Shown here one piece after another: positions 54,664 to 64,000 of a stretch of DNA of 64,000 nucleotides. The position numbers were made by a program, and so were the translations under genes. Positions within the stretch are counted from its first letter, which is position 1, and each line of letters starts with the position of its first letter. The notes under the pieces were generated by a model. That model saw only the letters and a list, made by a program, of their open reading frames with translations. It had not been told where the DNA came from and made no database searches. Source of the stretch: Diphasiastrum complanatum (Eukaryota > Streptophyta > Lycopodiopsida > Lycopodiales > Lycopodiaceae); assembly GCA_029204225.1 (NCBI GenBank), contig CM055096.1, positions 60,988,957 through 61,052,956 on the forward strand, in the 5' to 3' direction.

Positions 54664-55800
54664 ATGACCACTCCTCAGGGACCTGATCAACCCCCGGAGA
54701 GAGGCTTCGACGAACTTGAAACAGAAGCCTTGGCTTACAGTAAGGGGAAGGAACCCATGGAAGTGGAAGAACAGGAACAGTTCGCCGAAGAACTCGACGA
54801 ACTGGTTACCAAGGAGCAGTTTCTCCAGTTGGTAACAGAAGTGGATGAACTGAAGTTGGCATTAGCCAATTTCAAGTCCAGTGTGGACGACTCGTTCGCT
54901 GAACTCAAAATTTTGATTTTGAGTTCCGCGAAAGGAAGCCTTCCCTCCACTTCTCAGTTATCCCCTTCTCCACTTCCATCAGTTTCGGGTGAGACTTTAC
55001 GGTCTCACCCCAGTGTTTTTAAAGACTTAAAACCTCCTACTTTTAATGGGGAAGAGAAGGATAGAAATGTAGATATTCTACAAACCTTCCTCAGCAAATG
55101 GAAGAACATTCATGCTCTTAAACAGACCCCTGACCATTTGCAAGCTATTGAGGCCAGTCTTTCCTTAGGGCCTATGGCCTATAAGTGGTGGTTAAATCTC
55201 CAGGAGACTGGGCAGACTCCCCGGTCATGGAAAGCTTTTGAAAAAGCTTTCCTAAGAGAATTTCTACCAGAGAATGAACTTGATAGAGCCTGGGAAGCCT
55301 GGGAAAGAACAGTAATGGACAAGTCTCTCATCCAATATATCTCGCAGTATCGAGAAGCAATTTTAAAGATTAAAAATATGGATGACTATCAGAAAATCAG
55401 GGATTTGTCCGTGGCCTCAAAGATGAATATAGAGTAGAGGTCCAGAGAAACTCACCTACTACCCTTGAGCAAGCTCTCAGATATGCTCAAATCTATGATG
55501 ATTCAGTGGGTAGGAAGAGGGCGAGACAACAGCCACTTTCTGAGCAGCCTCCTAAGAAAGACTTTAAATTAAAAAAGAAATTTTTAAAAAGAAAAAAAGA
55601 AGATAAATTTAAAAGTGAAGCTCCTCAAAAACGCCCTTCACTCATACAGCCCTTAAAACCAGATGATTTTGAGAAAGCCAAACAAGAACGTTTGTGCTTT
55701 GTGTGTATGGGCAAGGGACACACAGTCAGACAGTGTCCCAAGGGGCCTTTCACTAAAAAAGATAAGAAAAATAAAAAACAAGTTCATCTTGTTCAGACTG
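54664..55800 (+). pseudogene. G2 gag
   Basis: ATG at 54664 (MTTPQGPDQPPERGF). The sequence shows an acidic N-terminus and a coiled-coil-like KEQFLQLVTEVDELKLAL. The capsid/retrotrans-gag part includes PPTFNGEEKDRNVDILQTF, KWWLNLQETGQTPRSWKAF and LIQYISQYREAILKI. A one-base shift near 55395 diverts the frame to a stop at 55435. The correct frame resumes with RVEVQRNSPTTLEQALRYA, a basic stretch, and a CCHC knuckle CFVCMGKGHTVRQC (about 55700-55740). Confidence 0.88.
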
Positions 55801-57050
55801 TATGTTTCCCCAGTGACTCGGCAGCTTCCGAGATCAAAGTGTATCATGAAGATCATGAACACTGTTGCCAGCTGACCTCTGCAATGCTAGCGAGACCCTT
55901 CAGCTTTGGGCCGCATGACTTAGTACGTATGCATGGGAAAGTTGGTAACCAGTCAGTAAGAGTCATGGTTGATGATGGGGCAACCCATAATTTCATCAAC
56001 TACACCCTGGTTAAAAAGCTTAAACTACCAGAAGTACCTAGTCAGCATAGGTACATAGTTTCATTAGCTAAGGGTGAAGATAAAAAAATATGGGAAACTA
56101 TGGTAAGTAAGTTAAATCTTGGTATTCAGGGGTACCAAGATGAAATAAACTTTCAGATAATGCACCTGGATCGAACAGACATTGTTCTCTGGAGAGATTG
56201 GCTCTACAGTTTAGGACCTTCCCTCCACAGAAACTATCATGAGAACACCCTCAGCTTTCAGCATAAAGGCCGAGAGATCCAGTTGCATGGGGAGCATGAT
56301 GTTCCCAACAGCCCTATGGTCTGCAGTTCAGAGCTCTGTCAGCTAATCGGAGACGAAGACCATCAGGTATTCTTATGTGACTTTCAGTTTATTCTTGAAA
56401 TTTCTATTTCCAGTTCTATTCAGCAGAAAATCAGTAAATTAGAAACTTTATTGTCTAAATTTAAAGATGCTTTTCCTTAAGATTTGCCACATGGTTTACC
56501 ACCAAGCAGAGAGGTAGATCATGTAAAAAACCTAGTACCAGGTACAGCACCTGTTTCTAAACCTCCGTATCGGGTCAGCCGAACAAAGGATGAAGAAATA
56601 ACTAGGCAGTTAACAGACTATCTTGGGAAAGGCCAAATTCAGACCAGTAGTTCACCATGGGCCTCACCAGTCCTATTGGTGAAAAAGAAAGAGGGGTCTA
56701 TGCGTCTTTGCGTAGATTACAGAGCCCTCAATAAAGTCACAATTAAGAATAAATACCCTATGCCTTGGGCAAACGAGTTGTTTGATCAACTCGACGGGGC
56801 TAAGTTTTTCAGTAAAATAGACCTCAGATCGGGATATCATCAAGTCCGTATAAAATCAGAAGATGTCTCGAAAATAGCTTATAGGACTCGTCACGGTCAT
56901 TATGAGTTTAAGGTGATGCCATTTGGGCTCACAAATGCTCCAGCTACCTTTATGACCTTGATGAACAGTGTCCTTAGACCATACTTGGGTAAGTTTGTAG
57001 TCATATTTTTAGATGAAAAACGAGGAAGGAGCATCTAAAACACCTCAGAA
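55801..57050 (+). pseudogene. G2 protease and reverse transcriptase
   Basis: Protease site VMVDDGATHNFI (about 55965; the usual D-S/T-G is DDG). A stop at 56478-56480 interrupts the linker. [55 protein letters not shown] and [15 protein letters not shown]. The active-site block reads VVIFLD followed by a small deletion and frameshift (57013-57035), so the second Asp of the F/YLDD box is lost. This RT would be inactive. Confidence 0.88.
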
Positions 57051-59440
57051 AGGTGTTTCGACTGCTTAGAAAGCATAAGCTCTATGCTAAACAATCCAAG
57101 TGTGAATTCTTCGTTGAAGAAGTAGCATATTTGGGTCACATTATCTCTTCAGATGGGATTAAGATGGACCCGAATAAGGTTAAAGCCATACTCAGTTGGC
57201 TGAGACCTCAGAATATTCTGGAACTTCAAATCTTTCTTGGTCTGGCGGGATATTACAGACGATTTGTCAAGGAATATGCTCAGATAGCAGTCCCTATGAC
57301 AAATCTCCTTAAGGGGAAGGGAAAGGAGTTCATTTGGGAGTCCGCACAGCAGGAGAGCTTTGATGCTCTCAAAACAGCCTTAGCTACAGCACCAGTTTAA
57401 AAAGTCGTCGACCCCAATCAGCCATTTGTGGTCGAAACAGATGCTAGCAACTTTGCAGTAGGTGCTGTGCTAACTCAGGGTGGACGACCAGTTGCGTTCG
57501 AGAGTAAAAAACTCGTGCCAGCTCAGACGAGGTACAGTGCCTATGAAAAGGAACTCTTTTCTATAGTCCATGCCCTTAAGACTTGGAGGCATTATTTGTA
57601 TGGTGCCAACTTTGAGGTCCTGACAGACCATGAGAGTCTCAGATACCTTTGCAATCAACCTGAGCTTAGAGGTCGGAAAGCTCGTTGGGCAGAGTTGATG
57701 CAAGAGTTTGACATGTCTATCAGATATAGATGTGGAAAATTCAATACAGTAGCAGATGCCCTTAGCAGAATGCCTATGATAAACGAACTGAGTTTTACTC
57801 AGATTCGTAATGAGTTACTTGAGTCCTTGAGAGGGAAATGCCAGCATGATGCATTCTTCTCTACTATCTGCAACTCAGTCCAGAGCAGACAGTTACAGAC
57901 TCCAGAACCAGTTCCCGGGGCTTGTGCCAGTTCATCCAAGAATACAGCAGCTTCCGTTGAGGATGATGATGAGTCCGAGTATACGTCGTCAGATGACGTT
58001 GAGGATTCTGATCCTGTATTACCCAAGCAAACCCCAGTGGTTGAGGGTCAGTTGACTCAAGGATTCAAATGGAAACAGTATTCCATTCAGGATGAGTACT
58101 TGCTCTATAGAGATAGAGTTTGTGTCCCCAATTCAGAGGATTATAGGCAGCAGGTCCTATATGAATGTCATGACAATCCTAGTGCAGGACACCCAGGCAT
58201 ACAGAAGACCTATGAGCTTCTTCGTAGGCAATTTTTCTGGCCCAGTATGAAAAAGGACGTCCACCAGTATGTAACCAGTTGCCATAAATGTCAAGTAAAT
58301 AAAGCAGAGCGTTTAAAGGCAGGAGGGTTGTTGCATCCCTTAGAAATACCAGCTGGTAAATGGGAGAGTATCTCCATGGATTTTATAGTAGGCCTGCCTA
58401 AAACCCAAAAGGGTAATGACGCTATATGGGTCACAGTTGACCGTCTGACCAAAATGGCTCATTTTATTCCGACCAAAACAACCGTTAGAGCTCCAGAGTT
58501 AGCGAGGTTGTTTGTAGACGGACTATTTAAATTGTACGGTCTACCTTCCGTCATAGTCAGCGACCGGGACAGTAAGTTTACTGGAAATTTTTGGAGGGCA
58601 GTATTCCATCATCTCCATACTAAACTTAATATGAGTACCACTGACCATCCACAGACGGACGGTCAAACAGAAAGGGTAAATCAAGTGCTGGAGGATATGC
58701 TTCGTGCATACGTCAGCAAGAGGCAGACTAATTGGGAGGAGTATCTCTGATATTAGAGTTTGCTTACAACAGTACCAAACATTCAGCTACGGGATACAGC
58801 CCATTTATGCTGATGTACGGTTTTCAGCCACGCTCACCCACAGCTGTAGGGTTTAAACAAGAAAAAGTTGAAGCAGCCAGAAACTTTTTAGAAGACCTAA
58901 ACCAGATGATAGAACATGCTAAGCGTAGCATTAGACAATCCCAGGATCGAGCCAAGGCATTATGCAGATCCACACAGACGGGATGTGCAGTTCTCCACTG
59001 GTGAGAAAGTCTACTTGAGAGTCCCAGTTGACTCTAAAACCCTCAAATCAGGAGTGTGTGCTAAGTTGTCTCCAAGGTATTGTGGTCCCTTTACCATCAG
59101 TAGGAGACTAGGCGAGGTCACCTATGAACTAGAACTCCCACACAGCAGTAAGGTTTTTCCAGTCTTTCATGTAAGTCAGTTACGAAAACCTTAACCAGAT
59201 CAGACAATCTGGTAGGGGACAGTGTTCTAGTTCTCCCATTGGATCCTCAACAACCTCCACATGAACCAGAGGAGATTCTTGATAGTAGAGAGACGCAGAC
59301 TCGTCATACTCTATACCGAGAATATCTGGTTAAGTAAAATGATCAGCCTGTTGAGAATGCCACTTGGGAAAGAGGCAGCGTCCTTCGCAAGATTTTTCCA
59401 GACTTTGTCTTAGAGGACCAAGACGGTTCTTAAGGGGGAG
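57051..59440 (+). pseudogene. G2 RNase H, integrase and C-terminal region
   Basis: RT end ([24 protein letters not shown]), a stop at 57398-57400, and RNase H (VETDASNFAVGAVLTQGG, YEKELFSIVHALKTWRHYL, LTDHESLRYL). An acidic insert follows (DDDESEYTSSDDVEDSD). The integrase zinc region is H...H...CHKCQVNK. The core has SMDFIVGLPKTQKG, SVIVSDRDSKFTGNFW and DGQTERVNQVLEDML. A frameshift lies near 58740 and another near 58990. The C-terminal part includes PRYCGPFTISRRLGEVTYEL, VFHVSQLR and ENATWERGSVLRKIFPDF. Confidence 0.88.
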
Positions 59441-59444
59441 GGAG

Positions 59445-59802
59445 TGCTACGAGCTCGTAACCAGTGCCGAACCCTAGAGAACACAGATAGGTCAGATACC
59501 ACAGTCAGGGTCGTGTCCAGCGTACATGACCAACAGGGCAAGACAGTGTGAGTAGTGTGCCCCAGCACGGTCCATAGCCATGGCGGGCCTAACACAGCCT
59601 AGGGACCCTGTCAGCAGGATAGGGGCCCCAGTTGGGTCCCGACATGCAGTCGGCCACGTCAGTGCCACGTGGCCGACACTTGGCAGTAGCATGCTACCAG
59701 TCCTCACACTGGGCTAGGAGGGGCTTACTCTATATCAGGGAGTAGGCAAGGTTGGGTGGATCAATTAGTGTTTGCCCTACTGTGGTGTTAGGATCTATTA
59801 CA
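59445..59802 (+). repeat. G2 3' LTR
   Basis: 358 bp, preceded by the purine tract and followed by ATAAG. It begins TGCTACGAG where the 5' LTR has TGTTACGAG. The GTCGGCCACG inverted repeat is conserved at 59649-59677. Confidence 0.95.
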
Positions 59803-59807
59803 ATAAG

Positions 59808-60085
59808 GCACCTACCCTTAATCCTAAGGGTACCCTTATCCAAGGGTCACGTGACTCCATACCTCCGACCAAGGTATAGTCACTTGCCTGCCCTTATCCA
59901 AAGGCACATACCCTTAATCCTAAGGGTAACCCTTATCCAAGGGTAACTTGCCATTTACCCCACAACACAATGGACCAATAGGGGTCTGAAGTACTGCTAG
60001 TTACATAGGTATGTAACATAAACATCGACAGTATCTTGAGTTTATTGAAGGATAGAAAGTATTTTTTCATTAAAATTTCCTAGAC
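59808..60085. repeat. Repeat inserted in G3, right half
   Basis: Continues the sequence split by G2 (CACCTACC and CCTGCCCTTA-CCAAGG words on both sides). Direct repeats of CCCTTAATCCTAAGGGTA-CCCTTATCCAAGGGT occur at 59816 and 59909. Non-coding. Confidence 0.5.
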
Positions 60086-60440
60086 ATAGGTTTGTTCAGG
60101 GGCAATCGCATACCAGAAATTAGGTACCCGATATTATGGTCTTTCTGCATTTTCAAAAAGTTTAAGTCCTATGTTTATCGTTTTCAAGTTCCACCTACTA
60201 CTAAGACATGTGATGTTTTTCATGTTAGTTTACTTCATCGATCTCTTTTTCCAAAAGCCCCATGCTCCCTTGTTTCCATTCGATACTGACTTCTTTCCTT
60301 ATCTTCTTGCAATTATTGTCCAAGTTTAGATACAACATAGACGACACCACAAAATTGTCCAATTCTTTGTTCAATGGGATGGCCATTCTATCAACAAAGC
60401 TACTTGGGAACCTATAAATGTTTTTTCTTACACTCCTTTT
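60086..60440 (+). pseudogene. G3 pol 3' end (resumed)
   Basis: Encodes PRYYGPFCIF-like, SYVYRFQVPPTTKTCDVFHVSLLHRS and then a chromodomain remnant (QWDGHSINKATWEPINVFSYTP in shifted frames, about 60345-60435). It is the missing end of the element cut at 52660. Confidence 0.7.
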
Positions 60441-60990
60441 TTGCAGCAATAGGCGCGGGCTCTTTATATTGCAGATGTTGCTCTGCTTTATGATTCTCAT
60501 GTTGTTGATCACTATCTCTCGGCACTAATGTTGCTCCCAACATTGATGATTCCCCTGCACAGATAATCACTTATTGACATTGTACTTGATACTATAAGAA
60601 TGAGATTAAAAATCTTGTGTGCCAAATAGAAGCACAAAGCTTTATCGTACTAAAAGCGACTTTCCACGACTATAGGGAATTTGCCTTGTAAACTGACACC
60701 AATTGCATGAAATTATCGTCCAGCAAAAATATTACAAACAGCTGTACAAAAGTAGTTATAGTAGATAAGCCCACATGGAGGACAACGCTTGTTATTGGGG
60801 ACCCATACAAGATATATAAACGGCACTGAGTAGTCCCACAACTATTGGGGTCCCACGGTTCTTTGAAATTTTTAGACTACTTTAAAATACATTTAAAACT
60901 ATTTTACATGGTTCCTAATTTGGGCCCTACTATTTGAATTTTCATAGTTTCCTCCAAAATTAAATTGAAGGGAGGTAGCTTTTGCTTAGT
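60441..60990 (+). repeat. G3 3' UTR and right LTR remnant
   Basis: Contains the 95-bp block shared with 49273-49365 near its end (about 60903-60990). The first half of the LTR cannot be aligned by eye. Confidence 0.45.
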
Positions 60991-61710
60991 ATAGAATCTC
61001 ATAGATGCACAGAAACACGTTTCTAAGGGGACGCGTTTCTAAGAAACACGTTTTTGCTCCCAAAATCGCACCAAAAAAAAAAGTATATAAATTTTTTTTT
61101 GCTCCTCACGACCATAATCGCGCCAGTTGTGGAGGAGGTAAATTTTTTGATATTGACCTACAGGTATCCGATCGAGGCGTGTGCATAGTCGGCAGGCATC
61201 TACTCGGCGATATGGAGATGGTGTGCACGGTGCTAGGGGGATCTGAGTTTCGTGGAGAGCGAAACGATCAGATTTCGATATTTGGTGAGTATAGGCTTGA
61301 TTTTTTGCAAGTGTTGACATTGAGCTATAGGCAACCAAATCGAGCGTAGTTTGGCTCTAGACCACCTTTCTTCATGCCCACGGTGCTTCCTACGGCGTTA
61401 GTTTCAGCCGTTACGGCACACATAGTGAGATTTGAACATCACATTCCAAATGCTTGTGTTTTTTGCCATTTTCACAAAATGACTTGTGAGCAACCGATTC
61501 AGGTGATGTCTGAGCCTAGAATACATTTCCACATGCCTACAGAGACTCCTATGACCTCCGTTCCGCCCGTCTACGTCCGTATCACAAATTTCAATTTCCA
61601 TGCCCTAATTCCATGTTTTTTAGGGTTTAGGCATGGAACATCGTGCAAGCATCTGCCAGTAGCGTGGTTTAGGCCTGCACTGCACTCCTTTACGCCTGCA
61701 AGGACTCCCA
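60991..61710. other. Unassigned; starts with a TIR-element-like motif
   Basis: 60991-61060 resembles the left end of the element at 1140 (CATAG-TGCACA-AAACACGTTTCT). The rest has two modest open frames (61005-61349, 61374-61748) with no recognised domain. Confidence 0.4.
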
Positions 61711-62150
61711 TGTTAGAAATAAATGACTATGCTGAAGTTAATCCATAGGTTACTTTGACCCAAAAGGTCGAGATTTGTGTAACCATGGGTATTTAGTTAT
61801 TTAGGCCATCTTAAGTTTGTCTTAAGTTCAGTTGGACCCAATTTTGGTCATGTACTGACTCGTGGGTCCTTAGGGGTCTAATTTTGTTTAGGGGCCCTAT
61901 CTTGACTTTTGGGGTTGCCCTACATTTAGTAAGTGGTTAACCTTAGGGTTTGGTGGCACTTGGTCACATCCAGGTAGAGTACTTAGATGCTCATTGTGTA
62001 TTCCATTTTATACAGTTTGGCTCTCCATTGCTCTTGTTGCTGTTTTCTCTCTCTCTCTCTTAGAGTTGGGCGCCCAGCCTCTTCTCTCTTGTTTCTTGTG
62101 GAGATTGATTGATAACTAGATCTCGGTGACTTGTCTCTTGCTTTCCTACA
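61711..62150 (+). repeat. Copia 5' LTR
   Basis: 440 bp from TGTTAGAAAT to TTTCCTACA (TG...CA ends, TGT/ACA inverted repeat), directly followed by the primer-binding site. A short TC run lies at about 62046-62060. Confidence 0.8.
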
Positions 62151-62162
62151 TGGTATCAGAGC
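62151..62162 (+). other. Copia primer-binding site (tRNA-iMet type)
   Basis: TGGTATCAGAGC immediately after the LTR. Confidence 0.9.
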
Positions 62163-62863
62163 TACCGGATCTGCAACAAGCTTGTTTGTTGGCGCCCTAC
62201 CAGAAGAGGAGCTTCTCTGCTTTTTGTTGTGAAATTTCAGCATCTTGCTGATCTTTTCAAGTGGAGTTTGGATCAGCTTTTTTGTCTCTTTTCAGGTTGA
62301 AGGAGGGCGGCCATCAGAGATCTTGGAGAAGCAATTTTTGGCACCCAAAAATCAGAATCTCAAATCTGATTTTTATGCAACCAATTTTCAGCAAGTTTTG
62401 TTTGGAGGAGGGCGCCCAAAAATCTGCAACTGATTTTTGGTTGTGGTGTCTCCTTATCTTGCTGTTTTTGTTTTCAGGTTTGCATTTGTGTAGGAGGGCA
62501 CCCAAAATTCAGCAAACCCTATTCAGGGTTAGGTCAACTTGTGGCTGGAAATTTGCAGATTCTCAGCAAGTAGTAGGGTGCTTTCAACAGCCCTATTGGA
62601 GTGTGTGTTGATCACACTATTTGGCTTCCTAATTGGGTTTCGGTGTAGGCTTCAATCGAAGCTAACCTAATTTTCAAGAAGCTGGTTATTTTGTGCAGAA
62701 AGACAGCCATCTATCCATTATCTTCTGGGCACTTTGGTTGCAGATTGAAAGATATCTTGTGCTCCTAATTTCAGCTCTTTGTTTGCTGCAAATTTTTTAG
62801 TAGATTTGGTTGTGGAAAGGCTCTCTTTCCTATCTACTACAAGCTGAAATTTTGTTGGAGGTA
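62163..62863 (+). other. Copia leader
   Basis: About 700 bp. The motif GGAGGGCGCCCAAAAAT-like recurs three to four times (62303, 62404 and 62492) with ATTTTCAGCAA-type words, as a loose repeat. Confidence 0.6.
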
Positions 62864-64000
62864 ATGGCTAAAGAATCGGAAGCTAACGGTTCTTTGTTTA
62901 GTGAAGATCGGTTGGATGGCACAAACTACTCCTTGTGGAGTTACATGATGAAGAATCTTCTCATAGCAAAAGGGCTGTGGGATTTGGTCAATGGTGATGA
63001 GGAAAGGCCTCCGTCTTTGGCACCTCCTACACCTCGTGGATCATCATCATCAACATCATCTTCTCCATCTTCGAAAGAACAAAAGAAGTGGGATAGAAGG
63101 GATGCACAAGCACATTCTATGGTTGCTCTTGTTGTGAAAAGATCTCTCTTACCTCATATTAGGTCTTGTAAGACATCTAAAAGTGCGTGGGATACACTTT
63201 ATACTATGTATAGAGTCAAAAATCCAGCAAGAGTGGTGTATCTCAGAAATCAGTTTTCTTTGTTGAAGATGCAAGAAGGGGATCAAGTGACCAATCACTT
63301 GACGAAGATCAAGGATCTTCGTGAGGAGCTTCTCAATATTGATGAGATAATTGAGGATGCTCAATTTGTTTCCATTACTCTCAACTCATTACCTTCATCT
63401 TATCTTCCATTTGTTTCATCTTTGAGTATCTCTCTTAGGGGACAGCAACTCTCCTTTGATGAACTTGTTGGGCTGCTTCTTCAAGAAGAGCAAACGAGGC
63501 AAAACTTTGCCGGTGACACTCAACAAGATCAAGCTTTCTTCACGAAAGGCAAGGGCAAAGGCAAGTCAAAAGGAAAGGGGAAGCCTCCTTCCAAGAATGA
63601 GCAAAAGCCCATTGGAGGACAAGACTATGCTTTTGTGTCTAATATTGCTTCTACTAGTACTACTACATCTATGAGGAATTCAGATTCTGTTTTGCAAGTT
63701 GCTGATTTTCGGCCCATTGAATGGGTGATTGATAGTGGTGCTACTCGTCATATGACTTCTCGCAAAGAAGCATTTACTAAATTAGTAAAAGTGCAAAATA
63801 GAAATAAGGTACAATGTGCGGATGATACATCTTAATCTATTCATGGAATTAGAATTGCAGCCATCATTTTGCCTAATGGTGAAGAAAAGTACATTAAGAC
63901 TGTGCTTTATGTTCCGGAAATCAAGAAGAATCTTCTTTCGGTTTCAACTATGTTGAAGCGAGGACTAGTTGTTGAGTTCAAAGAAGATAAGTGTCTTGTC
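62864..64000 (+). pseudogene. Copia gag-protease
   Basis: ATG at 62864 (MAKESEANGSLFSEDRL). The gag of UBN2 type has LDGTNYSLWSYMMKNLL, AWDTLYTMYRVKN and LNSLPSSYLPFVSSL. No CCHC knuckle is present: a Lys/Gly tract (GKGKGKSKGKGK) stands in its place. Protease site WVIDSGATRHMTSRKEAF (about 63720). A TAA at 63833-63835 breaks the frame, probably from a Tyr codon. The frame then continues through VLYVPEIKKNLLSVSTMLKRG to the window end. Apart from that stop the frame is open, so this is a rather young copy. Confidence 0.85.

Larger units (their letters stand above)
53532..59802 (+). mobile_element. Ty3/gypsy element G2 with both LTRs and target duplication
   Basis: Complete structure of 6.27 kb: LTRs of 358 bp each (53532-53889, 59445-59802), primer-binding site, gag, pol, and polypurine tract TAAGGGGGAGGGAG. 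The perfect 5-bp duplication ATAAG lies at 53527-53531 and 59803-59807. By eye the LTRs differ at about six positions, so insertion is fairly recent. Coding frames are nonetheless broken by stops, frameshifts and a deletion in the RT active site. Confidence 0.95.
61711..64000 (+). mobile_element. Ty1/copia element, 5' part (continues beyond window)
   Basis: 5' LTR, primer-binding site, leader, gag and protease are present. Integrase and RT would lie beyond the window. Confidence 0.85.

Noticed and set aside
61005-61748. Two frames of about 115-125 codons as host exons
   Set aside because: No known domain. One starts in a repeat resembling the TIR element at 1140, and no convincing splice sites were found.

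Overview
This window looks like nuclear DNA of a land plant with a large, repeat-rich genome. The evidence is spliceosomal introns with GT/AG ends, chromodomain Ty3/gypsy and Ty1/copia elements primed by tRNA-iMet, LINEs, and pieces of one host gene of a plant mitochondrial pathway. The organism cannot be named from the sequence. A fern, lycophyte or gymnosperm would fit the long introns, but this is inference.

Host gene: four well-supported exons (47609-47361, 45490-45341, 26425-26177 and 25273-25214) and one tentative exon (47744-47690), all on the minus strand, join in phase 0. They encode the middle of tetraacyldisaccharide 4'-kinase (LpxK). The intron between the second and third well-supported exons is 18.9 kb and is packed with LINEs, a solo LTR and a copia element. 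The gene appears to run off the left side; its N-terminal exons were not found.

LINE clusters: one LINE family occurs at 2.4-24.7 kb (copies A, C, E, H) and at 28.1-39.1 kb (copies D, F, G, I, J/K). Copies follow one another head to tail. The joints A/C, C/E, E/H, D/F and G/I each contain a (TC)n tract, and copy D starts at one. The 3' UTR carries two hairpins whose stems show compensatory changes between copies, followed by ATTAATAAAG and a pyrimidine tail. ORF1 (coiled coil, RRM-like and C-terminal domains) and ORF2 (AP endonuclease, RT, CCHC) lie in one frame separated by a conserved UAG without an intervening ATG, which suggests readthrough. All copies are broken.

LTR elements: a composite chromovirus (5807-15575) sits in LINE C with a CTTTC target duplication and unusual AGTTA...TAACT LTR ends. 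It contains an inverted, circularly permuted, RT-less segment of its own family. At 48.9-61 kb a very decayed chromovirus is interrupted by a repeat which in turn holds a younger gypsy element (53532-59802, 358-bp LTRs, ATAAG duplication). A copia element begins at 61711 and leaves the window. Another, 5'-truncated and on the minus strand, lies at 39.5-43.1 kb.

No tRNA or rRNA genes, CRISPR arrays or intact autonomous transposons were recognised. Apart from the LpxK exons, essentially every long open frame belongs to a degraded mobile element or to a (TC)n tract.
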